Assembly (NCBI RefSeq): GCF_004664715.2
Contig: NC_051075.1
Location: 29,656,504-29,720,503, forward strand
Reading direction: 5' to 3'
Origin: Peromyscus leucopus
Lineage: Eukaryota; Chordata; Mammalia; Rodentia; Cricetidae
Length of the DNA: 64,000 bases
A program made the translations under genes and the position numbers. The notes under the pieces are model-generated. The model ran no database searches and had not been told where the DNA came from. It saw only the letters and a list, made by a program, of their open reading frames with translations. Shown here in pieces: positions 50,225-62,540 of the stretch; the stretch's first letter is position 1; the number at the start of each line of letters is the position of its first letter.

Positions 50225-50990
50225 TTTATACCCAACTTATTTCAAAGTTTTTAATTTTTTTTTGGAGGGAGGGACAATTTTTATTAGTCCTTTGAGAATT
50301 TCATACTATGTATTTTGATCACATTCATCCCCCAACTGCCCCCTAGCCTACCCTACCCACCCAATTTTGTGTCCTCTTTACTTTCACCTCCAATTTGTGC
50401 TGCCTATAGACACTTGGATGTGCAGACTTCAGCTGCAGCTTAGGTGGACCTAACAAGGGCCATACTCTCAAAGAAAACTCCCTCTTCCAGCACCTATAAA
50501 TTACCAATAGCTCCTAAGCTAGGGGAATCAATTTCTATCCACCTCCCCTTTCCATGCTGGGATCTTGTTTTGCCTGAGTTTGCATCCATCTTCTCACCTT
50601 GTAACAACCACTATGAGCTCTTATGCGCAAGTTCCCTGCTGTGTCTAGAAAACATTGTTTCCTTGTACTCATCCACAGCCTCTGGCTCTTACAGTCATTA
50701 TGCATCCTCTTTCTCAAAAGATTCCTGAGATTTCGGAGGAGTAGGTGTTATATAAATGTCTCATTTAGGACTGAGCAATCCAGAGTTTCTTATCTTCTGC
50801 ACTTTTTTATCAGCTGTGGATCTTTCTGCAAATCATCATCTATTGAAGCTTCTCTGATGAGGAAGGAGAGATGCAATAATCTGTAGGTGTAATGATCAGT
50901 CATTGGGAATCAGTTTAATGCTATGTTCTCTTACCAGAAAAATAAGAGCAGGTTCTCCTCTAGGGTCTAGTGATTTGTCTTAGGTTTTTT
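50225..50990 (-). mobile_element. Old L1 3'UTR
   Basis: Plus text tgtgctgcctatagacacttg, gtggacctaacaagggcc, cagcacctataaattacc and tagaaaacattgtttccttg follows the reverse complement of an older rodent L1 3'UTR from end to end. The 94- and 87-codon frames here are chance frames. Confidence 0.75.
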
Positions 50991-51034
50991 TCATGGGTTC
51001 TTGACATGAATAAAGGTGACAGGTAAAACAAGGA

Positions 51035-51480
51035 GAATTCATCTCACATCAATCAGAATGGCTAAGATCAGAAAAACTAATGATGATCAATGCTGACATG
51101 GATGTGGGAGCGGCAGCGCAGGGGTTGGGGGGGTAAGAATTATTCAGTGGTGGCAAGTATGCAAAACTAATGGAGCCAGTACTAAATCAGTAAGGAGGTT
51201 CCCCTCAGGACAGACACAGAACAACCACATTCCTCAGCAACTCTTGGGAATAAGCCCAAATAACTCTATATCTTTCTATGGAGGAATCTCTTCACCCATG
51301 TTTATTGTTACTCTACTCCTAACAGTCAGAATATGGAAACAACATACAGGTCCATGGGTTGAGGAATGGATGATCAAAATGCAGTTCATTCACACATTTA
51401 TTACATAGCTATTAAAATTGAAAACCTCACATTGGTTAGAGAAATGAATATTGCTGGAAATAATCATTCTGCCATTGAAA
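51035..51480 (+). mobile_element. Old L1 ORF2 C-terminal fragment
   Basis: Sense-strand DNA from ttcatctcacatcaatcag to ttattacatagctattaaaa follows the L1 ORF2 C-terminal region with indels and a G-run expansion near 51120. It lies head-on to the antisense L1 at 50225. Confidence 0.65.
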
Positions 51481-52440
51481 CCTTCTATAATGTTTTAAAC
51501 TTTATTTAGTATATTTTTAATTCCAGGATTCTGTTTGATTTTTTAAACTACTTTAATCCTTCATTACCATTCCTAATTAAAATGATGAATAATTTCTTTG
51601 ATCCCAAGAAGTTCAATGAGTTTCTTAAAAGAGTTAATTTATGTTTTCTAATGAAGATTTGCAAGTGCTGGCTGTTTCTCTGACCATTAGGTGAGACCTT
51701 GGTTCCCAATACATTGTTGATGACTATGGCTGTGCAGCATTATCTGTATATGAAAAAAATCAATATTTATTTAAATCTTGTTCTTACTTTTGATATAACC
51801 ATCCTTACATAAATTATTATCTGACTGCTGGGAGTCTATTCACTTAGTTTACTGAGTCACTTCACTTAACTTGGCACTAGATGGCACCCTACATCCAAGT
51901 TTATAATGATTTTTCCATGTATGTTGACACCTGTCCAACACTAGAGGGTAATCCAAGTGCATGTGTGTTTAAAGTCTGCAGTTGAGGTGTTATTTAAGAT
52001 GAAAAGGATGAGTATCTGAAGAGGGCTGTCCATCCATGCAATCCTCTGGCACCAGTGGGTCCACATGCCTTGTCTATATTCACCTACATCTTAGTCATGT
52101 ACATAGATTTCTAATGTTGGGCAGAATGATTGTGTTAAGAATCAGCTTCAGGCTCTTAGGCGTTTCCCACAGCTACCAGTGGTACAAACATACAATATTG
52201 CTCTCTAAAATGAGTCCATAGTTTGCCAAGACCAACAAGATCCACATTACTCTTGGCTGCCTGTGACTAGAGTCATGTGGCAAACATCACTGTCACTAGC
52301 CACAGGTGGCACTAGACAGAGAAGTCTAAGAGCCACATGTCTGGTCTATGGCAGACCAGCCCCCACTTTTATGTCCCAGGGTACTCTTGAGTAGGGAGAA
52401 GTAAGAAATATTAGATAGAGATACCTAGATGACCAGAGGA
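51481..52440. other. No feature recognised
   Basis: Non-coding DNA; no named repeat or gene supported. Confidence 0.45.
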
Positions 52441-52444
52441 AAGA

Positions 52445-52745
52445 CAGAAACAGAGTGCAGCCTCAGGAGGGCCGGGTCCTTACCCATCGGGAAAGAACTT
52501 TATTCCAAAGGCGTTTTATAACAACACCAAGGGGAGGGGCAAAAGACCTCCCCCTTGCTAGATACAGTCAAGTTAGACCCCTCCAAGCACCTGTGGTCCA
52601 ATCATCTTCTTATGCAGTCCTGCTGGGTAAGGCCACTTGGAAACCTAGATGGGTTCCAGCACATGTCTCTGGTAACACAAAAGCGTTTCTGCTATTTTCA
52701 TGGACCTGATAAGGGAGAGTACAAGACTGTACTAGTTTAAGACTG
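52445..52745 (-). mobile_element. Probable ERV LTR fragment
   Basis: GC-richer block whose minus strand holds ggaataaagttctttcccg (AATAAA signal) about 70 bp before its likely 3' edge, preceded by ttgttataaaacgcctttgg, a TATA-like stretch. LTR-like order, family unknown, ends not defined. The 84-codon frame is within it. Confidence 0.45.
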
Positions 52746-53784
52746 CAACACCTAACACTGAGTCCTGAAGCAATGTTTTATGCCCAGTTCTACCCCAAGT
52801 AAATGTGCTCTCATACCATCCTTTGTCATCAAAACTGTGAGAGGTATGAATAAAAGCAAAGAGTTAATTTGAGATTCGAAGACACAATGTCCTATATAGC
52901 CTTTGGAAGGCTTAAGCTATAGGTTCACTCCAAGACTAAGAATGATGCTGGAAGAAACATGAGTGTGAAAATGGAACACAGTCCCCACTTACTATGAGTG
53001 GACAATCAAAGGCTTTGATTGTGATCCCTAGCCTGGGCACAAGGTTGTCCCTTCTCTGATGTGACTGTCACCACATGGTCCAGAATTAAACCCCAAAATA
53101 TCACAATCCTGTGGTGATTCTTGGATTTATTGAGTTCCTTTCTCCCCGAAGTTGGAGGAAATTCCTAAACAGCAATGCTGTTAATACCTGGAAAATGCTT
53201 CTCAAGGGATACAACCTGTGGGCACTGGCCTTGGCTTCTGGTCATGAGACACTGCCATGCGCTAGGATTTCCTGTGTTAGGCTTGCTACTAGGTTCAGCT
53301 CTGAGACAAATCCTCTTATTTTGCCAAGCTAAAAGCATTCTCTAGATGCTTGGAGTTTTATTCAAAGTTTATGAAAACAACCATTTCTTGTTGACTCCTT
53401 CAATATGATTTATTATTTTACTAAAACTAGTTACTCTCGGTTCTCATCCAGCTTACTTTGATCTTATAAGGGTAGTTTGCTATATGGCTAGTTGCACAAA
53501 TTGGTGTATTTGTAAGGAGACAATTGGTAAAGAATCATATCCAGATTCCAACTTCTTGTAGTTCTTCCTTGAAAAATTGTAAATAACAGATACAATTGTG
53601 TCCATTATGAACAATATTATGTTTTCACTTATATGTACCTTAGGAAATGGCTCAATATAGTTATATATCAAATTTAATACTCTAAATATTTATCAATTTT
53701 ATGTGACTATTTAAGAGTCAATCTCTTCATTTTCAAAAATAAAATGTCACAGGAATATTAGAGTCACCATACTCTATTTCTTCA
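52746..53784. other. No feature recognised
   Basis: Non-coding DNA without a supported element. Confidence 0.45.
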
Positions 53785-53788
53785 AATG

Positions 53789-54235
53789 TAACATGAATTT
53801 TAAAAGGTCTTATTAATAAAAAACCCAGAGCTAAATATTAGGGTGAAAAACTGAGAGATCAGAGGAATAGGACAAGCTACAGATAAACTCACCTCACCGT
53901 TACCTCAGCTCCAAAGAGACCTAACCATGACTATATGCCTTTCTGTTCTGTCATCTCATTTCTTCTCTCCACACAGCTACATTACTTCCTCTTCTTGCCC
54001 AGCTCTGTTACTTCCTGTCTGTCTGCACAGTCTTCCAGACTTTTAAGATTAGTGCTGGGAATAAAGGTATGCACCACCATTCCTGGCTCTGTTCCTACTG
54101 TGTCCTTGAACTCACAGAGGTCTAGATGGATCTCTGCCTCTCGAGTGATAGGATAAAAGGCATGTGCTACCATTACCTGACCTCTATGTTTTGCTATAGT
54201 AGCTGAATTTTTCCACTATAGTGGAATTTTTCAAG
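53789..54235 (-). mobile_element. LTR-B copy, antisense
   Basis: Left edge tgtaacatgaattttaaaa and aaacccagagctaaatattag are shared with 39968. B1-like blocks (gctgggaataaaggtatgc and ggataaaaggcatgtgctac) lie in the same places. The right edge is approximate. Confidence 0.65.
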
Positions 54236-54865
54236 ATTCACATGACATAAATTTTTGTTTGTCTGTTCTCTGTTTGCTTAACTGACCTGGAATGAATTAA
54301 TGTTTCTACTTTTGAGTTTATTTTTGAAATGAAAATTGTGTACTATACCTGTCTTCATATGAGGATTAAAAAAGCATTTGAAGGACATCTGCATGTTACC
54401 AGAGGTGAAAAGTAATTATCAATAACATTCACCTACAAGCTCTGGGACCTCCAAAAGTGAACCGCCTGCAAATAGTGAAATAGGAGCACAAATATTAAAG
54501 AACTAACAAATCCCTTTTTATTGGATTTGAGACCCATTCCAAAAGATTGAAGCCATATCTGACATTATTTAATTGGCAAAGAATCTGCACTTAGATAATT
54601 CATTGGCCTAAGAGAAAGCCTACTATTATTTTGCTAAAGGAGCATAGAAATAATATAACTCCTAATGACATATTTCTATACTCATGCACCAGAACATCAC
54701 TCAATCCTCCTAAGACAGGCTTCTTCTTGCAGTAGATAGTAATCAAAATAGAGACCCACAACAGAACAATATGCAGAGAGTGATAGATTTTGGACTACTC
54801 AGTCCTAAATTAAGTGTTTTCATCACATTCGGGGGTCAATTCAGAAGAAGAGACAGAAAGATTTT

Positions 54866-57706
54866 TCTTCTTTTTTTATTATTAAGGTATTTTCTATTCA
54901 TTTCACATACCAACCACAGATTCCCCTCTCCTCCCTCCTCCCACCCCCCAGCCTTCCTCCCCAACCGACTCCCCGAATTCTCACCTCCTCCAAAGCAAGA
55001 CCTCCTACGGGGAGACAGTAGAGCCTGGTACATTCAGTTGAGGCAGGTTCAAGGCCCTTCCACTTCACCAAGGCTGTGTAAGGTGTCCCACCATAGGCAC
55101 TGGGCTCCAAAAAGCCTGCTCATACAGCAGAGATGGATCCTGATCCCACTACTAGGGGGCCTCTTAAACAGTTCAAGCTAAACAACTGTCTTGCCTATGC
55201 AGGGGGCCTAGTTAAGTCCATGGGGGCTCCACAGCTATTGATCCACAGTTCATGAGTTCCCACTAGTTTGGTTTGGCTGTCTCTGTACATTTTCTCATCA
55301 TGGTCTTGATGTCCTTGCTCATAGAATCCTTCTTCTCTCTCATCAGCTAGATTCCTGGAGCTCGGCCTGGTGGTTGGCTGTGGATCTCTGCATCTGCTTC
55401 CATCAATTACTGGATGAAGTCTCCTCAGTTTGCTCATGGAAATCTCATTTATTTCTCCTTCACAGGGTGATTCATGCATCCCTCTTAGGGTTCTCCTTGT
55501 TAGTTAGCTTCTCTGGAACTGTGAATTGTAGTCTGGTCTCTCTTTGTTTTACATCTAGTATCCATTTAGAAGTGAGTTCATACCATGTTTGTCATTCTGA
55601 CTCTGGGTTACCTCACTCAGGATGATACTTTCTAGTTCTTCCATTTGCCTACAAATTTTATGATGTCATTGTTTTTTTTTATTACTGAGTAGTACTCTAT
55701 TGTGTATATGTGCCACATTTTCTTTATCCATACTTCTGTTGAAGGGCATCTAGATTGTTTCCAGGCTCTGGCTATTATGAATAATGCTGCTATGAACATA
55801 GCTGAGCATGTGTCCCTGTGGTATGACTGAGCATTCCTTGGGTAAAAGCCCAAGAGTGGTATAGCTGGGTGTTGAAGTAGATTGATTCCTGATTTTCTGA
55901 GAAACCACCACACTGATTTCCGAAGTGGCAGTACAAGTTTGCAGTCCCACCAGCAGTGGAAGAGTATTCCCCTTGCTCCCCATCCTCTCCAACATAAGGT
56001 GTTATCAGTGTTTTTGATCATAGCCATTTTGACAGGTGTAAGATGATATCTCAGAGTCCTTTTGATTTGCATTTCCCTAATGAGTAAAGATGTTGAGCTT
56101 TTTCTTAAATGTATTTTAGACATTTGAGATTCTTCTGTTAAGAATTCTCTGTTTAGCTCTGTAACCCATTTTTTTTAATTGGATTGGTTGGTATTTTGAT
56201 GTCTTGTTTTAGAATTATTTATATATTTTAAAGATTAGCCATCTATCAGATGTGGGGATGATGATGATCTTTTTCTATTCTGTAGATTGTCATTTTGTCT
56301 TGTTTACCATGTTCTTTGCATTACAGAAGCTTCTCAGTTTCAGGAGGTACCATTTAATTAATTGTTGCTCGCAGTGTCTGTGCTGCTGGTGTTATATTTA
56401 GGAAGTGATCTCTGGTGCCAATGTATTCAAGAATACTTCCTACTTTCTCTTTTATCAAGTTCAGTGTAACTGGATATGTTGAGGTCTTTGATCCACTTGG
56501 ACTTGAGTTTTGTGCATGGCAATAGATATGGGTCTATTTGCAATCTTCTACATGATGACATTCAGTTATGCCAACACAATTGGTTGAAGATGCTTTCTTT
56601 TTTCCATTGTACAGTTTTGGCTTCATTGCCAAAAATCAAGGTTCATAGGTGTGCAGATTAATGTCATGGTCTTCAATTTGATTCTGTTAGTCCTCATGTC
56701 AGTTCTTATGCCAGTACCAAGCAGTTTTTTTTTTTTTAATTAGAGAAGCATTGTTGTGCCCAGATCGTGACCCCCAGAGAGGCCACCAAAGATGAGCATG
56801 CCAGAATGCAAAAGCAAGGTTTAATTCTGCATATAGAAGCCTAGGCAGGGACTTCATCCAATACATCCAATGCAGTGGAGGTTGGAGGAAGTGCCCACCT
56901 ATCTACAAGTTCAGCTTTTAAAGGGAAAAATCACAAGGTTACATCAGTTAGGGGTGCTAGTACAGGTACAATTCTCATTGGCTCGCTTCTAGGGACTTCT
57001 AGAAATTACTTCTAAGGGAGTGGTTACCTGCCACCATTTCTCATTGGCTGCCTTCAGGTGGGGGCATTTCTGTGGTCAGTTACCCTGGAAACCAAGGAGA
57101 GGAGATTCCCTAGTCTGGTAGGCATTACCTTGTGACTATCTTGTGACTCTGTACTTTTACACTTCCTGGTTTCTGGAATCTGAACTGACTGGTCTCAGTA
57201 AGGAATGGCCTATTCCTAAAAGGAGAAATCTTAGGCCTTAGTTTTTGGGTGAAAGCATTTTGGTCTTATTTCTAAGATGGCTCATTTTGGTCTCATAGCA
57301 TCATTCTTTACAATAGCCACAAATGATATAAAATACCTTTGGGGTAATTCTAACAATCCAGTGAAAGACCTGTATGACAAAGGCTTTAAGTCTCTGAAGA
57401 AAGAAATAAAAGAAGATATCAGAAAATGGAAATATCTTCCATGCTCATGGATAGGTTGGATTAACATAGTAAAAAATGGTAATTTTACCAAAAGCAATCT
57501 AAAGATTAAATGGAATCCCCATCAAATTCCCCATACAATTCTTCATAGACCTGGAAAGAACACTATTCAACTTCATATGAAAAAACAAAAACAAACAAAC
57601 AAACAAACAAAAAAACAGGATAGCTAAAAGAATCCTGTATAACAAAGCAACCTTTGGAGGCATCACCATCCCTGACTTCAAGCTCTACTATAGAGATATA
57701 GTAATA
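54866..57706 (-). mobile_element. L1 with 5' inversion (twin priming), itself split by an LTR
   Basis: Segment B (56737 down to 54866, minus) starts in ORF2 at the TAWYWH position, runs through the C-terminus (frame 55632-56123: CWRGW, then FHCWWDCKLV and MWHIYTIEYYSVIKK) and the 3'UTR, and ends in poly-A (poly-T at 54867-54880). Segment A (57297-57706, plus) is the part of ORF2 just upstream, including CSWIGWINIVKN, and ends at [13 protein letters not shown] ends where B begins in L1 coordinates, but with opposite strand, which is the signature of twin-primed insertion. Imperfect target copies: agaaagattttt at 54855-54866 and ggaagacaatttttt at 57708-57722. Frames contain stops. Confidence 0.8.
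56752..57296 (-). mobile_element. Second LTR-C copy, inserted at the L1 inversion junction
   Basis: Same ends and order as 30928-31537 (plus: tgttgtgcccagatcgtgac at the left, gatggctcattttggtctca at the right) with internal deletions, about 545 bp. Flanked by agcat at 56747-56751 and 57297-57301 (or gcat as a 4-bp repeat). Solo; no internal region. Confidence 0.85.
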
Positions 57707-58230
57707 AGGAAGACAATTTTTTAAGAGCTGGATGTGGTAATTGTTTCCAGGTAAACAGTGTCATCCAGATACAAGACCAATGCACATATGAACTCACAGA
57801 GACTATGACAGCATGCACAAGATCTGGACAAGTTCAAGTCAGACAAAACTGGGAAGGAGAAGAGGACATAAAGTTACACCCCTAACCAAGAAGTTATTTG
57901 AAATTGACATCCATTGGAGAAAGGGAAAATTACCTTTCCTCAATGGAGTGTCACTGGGTACATTAAATACACTCTTTGATAGGCTCTGCACACAGGAGTA
58001 GTTGGCCAGCACAAAGCAGATTCCATATTATATTTGTGTTGTTTGTTTGTTTTTGGTATTTTTGTCTTATTGGGTTTTATTTGTTTGGTTGGCTTGATTT
58101 TTTGCTTTGGGGTGGGTGAAGAGGGAACATGAAATAACGTGGATAGGAAAATAAGGGGAGGAGTTGGGGAGGAGAAAGAGTGTGATTTAAGTCTATTATA
58201 TGAAAAAATGCTTTAGAAAGCAAATTCTCA

Positions 58231-58829
58231 ATGAAGTGTTTATACGTCAAGTCAGACAGAATGTAACAAATTCCTCTTAGCAAATTTAACTTTTTGTGTT
58301 ACATTCATGTCAATGAAAGATTCCTCATTTTCAAATAGATCCCCTCTTCAGTTTGTGCTCCATAAATGGTAACTATTTTTTATTATTTTATATTTTATAG
58401 TCATCTAGTTTTTCATAATGCAGATCTACAACAATTTGTTTATGTGGATATGTTAGGGTAAAATGCATGTTCCATTAATTAGGTATGAAAATATATAATA
58501 TACTAAAAATTCAAGAACCTATTAAAATGTCCAAATTTAAGTATCAAAGGATATTTAAATCAGAATTTTTTCTATTCCACATTTCAATTTAATTGAATTT
58601 GTTCTGCATAGATGCTGCTTTTCTAAGCTTCAGGTTGTTTAGTAATGTAGAGGTGTTCTGATGAATTTTAATTAATCATGTTCAATATGATAATGAATTT
58701 CACTAGTAACTCTTAAGAATCAGGAGATCATTTGTAAGTCATATTTTGACACCTGAGTGTAATAGTTATACTCATTACATCTTTGGTATATGCTTTTTAT
58801 GGAGACCATGGCTAAAATATTTTGTTTTG
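58231..58829. other. No feature recognised
   Basis: AT-rich non-coding DNA. Confidence 0.45.
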
Positions 58830-59030
58830 TGTGGGAGAGCTGTCTCAGTGGTTATGGGGACTTGTTGCCACAAAGTGCCTAAGTTTGGTTCCTACCAACA
58901 GTGTCAGGCAGTTTACCCCAGCCTGTAAGTGCAGCATCCGGGAATAAATGCTCTTTACTGCCCTCCACAGGCACTCCCTCACACAGACACCTACACAAAA
59001 TTAAAATAAGCAAATAAATACATTATGTTC
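58830..59030 (+). mobile_element. B3/B2-type SINE
   Basis: Head gggagagctgtctcagtgg, box-B-like ctaagtttggttcctaccaa, then gcctgtaagtgcagcatcc and an A-rich end (aattaaaataagcaaataa). Confidence 0.65.
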
Positions 59031-60303
59031 ATAAGTTCTCCAGGGAAAAATAAGTATGTAGAAAAAAAAAACAGTATTTAACATTAAACATCCAATTCTG
59101 TTTCACTGACTAGAATACTTTTGTCAGGAGTTTAAGCACTTCAATTTTTCCTGCAGTCAGTCATCAGTATCAGTGGACATCACAATTTTTTTTTTTGTCT
59201 CTGAGTACCCGCCTGATCAGTCCTACACTAGCTGACAGGTTAGAGCTCCTCTGCCTGAAAGGAGTCAAGCAGCTGCAGGGGGAAGCAGAGGTTTAACTAG
59301 TGACATTTGCTTTCTCCACTAAATACATTATAATCTGTGTTGCTTGTAAAATCTGAATTTGCTTTGATATCTCACTCTAGTTGCCAAATAAACACTAGCT
59401 CTTGAGCATATGTTATATAACAGCCACAAGCAGAGAGATGTATGAAAAAAATCATTTTGCAGTGTGTGTGGCAGTTTCTTGTTTGCTTATCTGTGAGTAA
59501 CTTTGCGTCTTAGAAGAGTTTTCTTGAAAGAACATGCAATGCAGAGATATGCAGAAATCTAAACTCCTACTTGAAGTGCTAGATCCCTTCTAAAATTCTT
59601 ACCAAAGCCTGTTTGCATAATTTACATTTTGCTATTTATAGAGAGCAAGAGACAGATGTTTGTATGTTTTATTTGCCTAGATAAAACACCAACGTGTTGG
59701 TAATATTTATGACTTTTAAAATCATTTTTACAACAAAGCAAGAGTACCAAGGTCATCATTTCATATTTCCAAATGGTTATTTATTGGTGTAATGATAAGA
59801 TTAATCAAATTTTAGTCATGGTTCTTGATAAGTAGATGAAACTACCTCTTGACATGATTCCTTATCTACTTTTAAAATTAGATGCTCATTCACCTTGTGC
59901 TACTAACATAGGGAAACTCCTTAACACAATCCATTTTTATCAATACTTAGAAATGTTAGACAGAAATTAAAGACTGTGGTTAGTGATTTTTCATGTCTAT
60001 TCTAAATTTATTCTGATTTTTAAACCATCAAAACATCAGTGACTTGTCTGTTGTCACTTGATACAACAGGCAGTCATGCTGTGAAATAAGAATCAAAATT
60101 TAAGTTAGACATAGGACAGAACTAAGGAAATATATCTTATAAAATCATTACTCATTTCTTATTAAACTACTGTGTTATCATCATACAGACTATTCATCTG
60201 TGTGTAGTTCTAAAAAGTTCCAATAATTGCATGAAAGAGTTTCTGTACGGCTTTCAGGAAGTTTCATAGATTTCCCCATCAGCACCTTCTACAAGACTAT
60301 GTC
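59031..60303. other. No feature recognised
   Basis: About 1.3 kb of AT-rich DNA with no supported gene or repeat. Confidence 0.5.
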
Positions 60304-60651
60304 TGTAGCTAGAGGGCTTCTCTCCAGGTTCCACCAAGCCCCGCAGTCCCACAATCCACGTAAAAAATGATCACTCAGATGCTTATATTATTTATAAACT
60401 GTATGGCCGTGGCAGGCTTCTTGTTAACTGTTCTTTTATCTTAAATTAACCCATTTCTATAAATCTATACCTTCTCACGTGGCTCATGGCTTACCGGCAT
60501 CTTTACATGCTGCTTGTCCTGGCGGTGGCTGCAGTGTCTCTCCTCCTTCTTCCTGTTTCCCCAATTCTCCTCTCTCTTTGTCCCACCTATATTTTTTGCC
60601 TGGTCACTGGCCATCAGTGTTTTATTTATATAGGGTGATATCCACAGCATA
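60304..60651 (-). mobile_element. LTR-A-type copy, antisense
   Basis: Plus: tgtagctagagggcttctc at the left, cttaaattaacccatttctat, cacgtggctcatggcttacc in the middle, and ggccatcagtgttttattta then atatccacagcat at the right. Same family as 26904. Confidence 0.7.
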
Positions 60652-61479
60652 TATCTCCTTATATGATCATATATAATATACTATATATTTAAATTACTAT
60701 TCTTGATTCTGCTGATTTTCAGTTTGATCTAGAATAATTTGTGATGTTTTGAATACATCTTGTTTCTAGAATGTGGTATTTTTTTTAGGAGGGTTATCTC
60801 AGTATATTTTATTTTATTACATATTTGTCCTTTTATTTAATTTGTCACAGTTACTGGCATTATATAACTCATTAAATTCCTTTGCCTTTCAAAATCTTTA
60901 TAGTTTTCTTGGTATTTCCTTAATGTTCCCTTTAATTGGAATCTTGTTTTGCTGAATTTTTCACAGTGGCAAGTTTGTATCAATTCTATAGTACTTCCTT
61001 AAATCTTACTTTGATTTTTTTTCTGTTTTTCTAATTTGTAATTTGTTTTTTATGCTCTCATCTGAATCGTTTTCTTTTCTTTCTCTTACTTTTTGTCTTT
61101 TTTCCTTATCTAGATTTTTATATTTCATATTGCATTGATAACTTTCAACTCTCTTTTCTCTCTTAGGTATACAACCTACTCTACTGTAGGAATCTAAATG
61201 GACTATTTCTTTAAATCACATGATTTAAATTACACTGTTTTTCTATAATCACCACATTATGATGCTATTGACTTAAAGTGAGCCTTCTACCTCTTGATAG
61301 TCAAGAAGGCAATGGTGGTTTCTTGTCACTTAAAAAAATATCTGCACTATTCCTACATATTACAAAGATATTTTTGTTCTTACCCAGAAATGTATCATGT
61401 CTGTGTTTCTCCACTCATTTTATAGAGATTCAAGTTTCCAAGATTACACACAGCTTCCCTCCATTCTGAAGAGAATAGT
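60652..61479. other. No feature recognised
   Basis: T-rich non-coding DNA; no gene supported. Confidence 0.45.
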
Positions 61480-61493
61480 CAGCCTATCTTCTT

Positions 61494-61672
61494 CTTCTTT
61501 TTTTTTTTTTTTTTTTTTTTTTTGTTTGTTTCAAGATAGAGTTTCTCTGTGTAGCTTTGTGCCTTTCCTGGAACTAGCTTTGCAGACCAGGCTGGCCTCG
61601 AACCCACAGAGATCTGCCAGCCTCTGCCTCCTGAGTGCTGGGATTAAAGGCGTGCGCCACCACCGCCAGGCC
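61494..61672 (-). mobile_element. SINE B1 with target duplications
   Basis: Reverse B1 with a long A tail (poly-T at 61498-61523), aactagctttgcagaccagg variant and ggattaaaggcgtgcgccac head. Flanked by cagcctatcttctt (61480-61493) and cagcctgtcttctt (61673-61686), one mismatch. The body variant differs from the other B1s in the window, so it is a different B1 subfamily. Confidence 0.95.
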
Positions 61673-61699
61673 CAGCCTGTCTTCTTACAGCTGCTTTTC

Positions 61700-62300
61700 T
61701 TTTTTTTTTTTTACATTTTATGAAATCTTTATTGACAAATAATTCACATAGTATACAATTTGCCTGTTTGCACAATTTGATAGAAGTTAGTCCAGCATCC
61801 TTATAGGCCCATGACACCATCACCACTTTCTATTTTAGAACATCGCCATCTTCAGTTTCAAACACACATATAATGTATGGTGACTATATTCCATATTATT
61901 TTTTTAAATGAACATAATATTTGTAATTATAACCATTTTTACATTCACAATTCAGTGGCATGAATTACATTCAAGATATTAATTACACTCATGATATTAA
62001 TTACATTTGTGGTATTCATTGATTACATTCACAGTATTTATCAATAACTATATTTATGATATTCATTAATTACATTAGTTGTATTGATTTATTACATTCA
62101 TGATATTGTGTCCTGATACCACTGTCAGTTTGTGGGATTTTTCCATCACACAAAACAGAAACTCTGTACTTAGGAAATCATTGCTCTATATTCCTTTTTT
62201 CTCCATCTTGAGATAATGTCTAATCTTTCTGTCTCTATGAATTTGTATATTCTATATATTTTATGTAATACAATTCTATAGTATTTGTCCTTTTTTTAAA
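61700..62300 (-). mobile_element. Ancient L1M-like 3' fragment
   Basis: Plus text tttattgacaaataattcac, catagtatacaatttgcctg, accatcaccactttctatt and agaaactctgtacttagg follows the reverse complement of an ancient mammalian L1 3' end. A tandem array at 61963-62107 lies inside it. Confidence 0.5.
61963..62107 (+). repeat. Degenerate tandem array, seven units of 18-25 bp
   Basis: Units of the type aattacattcatgatatt start at 61963, 61981, 61999, 62017, 62039, 62064 and 62086. The first three are 18 bp; later ones carry 4-7 extra bases at their left end. Confidence 0.85.
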
Positions 62301-62373
62301 ATGTAAAAACATTTTATGTACAACTGCAGGAGAAATAATACACAGATAGCTTGAACATAAAAACAGGTTATAT

Positions 62374-62540
62374 GGGGCTGGATGGCTCAGTGGTTAAGGG
62401 CACTGACTGCTCTCCCGAAAGACCAGGGTCCAAATCCCAGCACCCACATGGTAGCTAACAACTGTCTATATCTCAAAGATCTGACCTTCAGGCAAAACAT
62501 CAATGCACATAAAATAAAAGTAAATAAATTTAAAAAATTG
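62374..62540 (+). mobile_element. SINE B2
   Basis: Clear tRNA-like head ggggctggatggctcagtgg (box A), ccagggtccaaatcccagc (box B) and cacccacatggtagctaac body, with an A-rich tail at about 62505-62540. One of the less diverged tRNA-type SINEs here. Confidence 0.9.

Larger units (their letters stand above)
54430..58230 (+). mobile_element. Old L1 3'UTR, interrupted at 54866-57706
   Basis: The left part (54430-54865) includes acaaatccctttttattgga, atctgacattatttaattgg and gcagagagtgatagattttgg. The right part resumes at about 57721 with ttaagagctggatgtgg, tatgacagcatgcacaagat and aagttacacccctaacc, and ends in a purine-rich run at 58140-58190. The two halves read as one older rodent L1 3'UTR once the insert is removed. 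The 62-codon frame at 57813 is a chance frame in it. Confidence 0.75.

Noticed and set aside
54771..55181. 136-codon plus frame
   Set aside because: It crosses the boundary between two L1 3'UTRs on opposite strands, so it cannot be an inherited gene.
55632..56123. 163-codon minus-strand frame, the longest in the window apart from the LRFN5 frame
   Set aside because: It is the C-terminal part of L1 ORF2 in a truncated, inverted L1; it lacks the rest of the protein and is not a separate gene.
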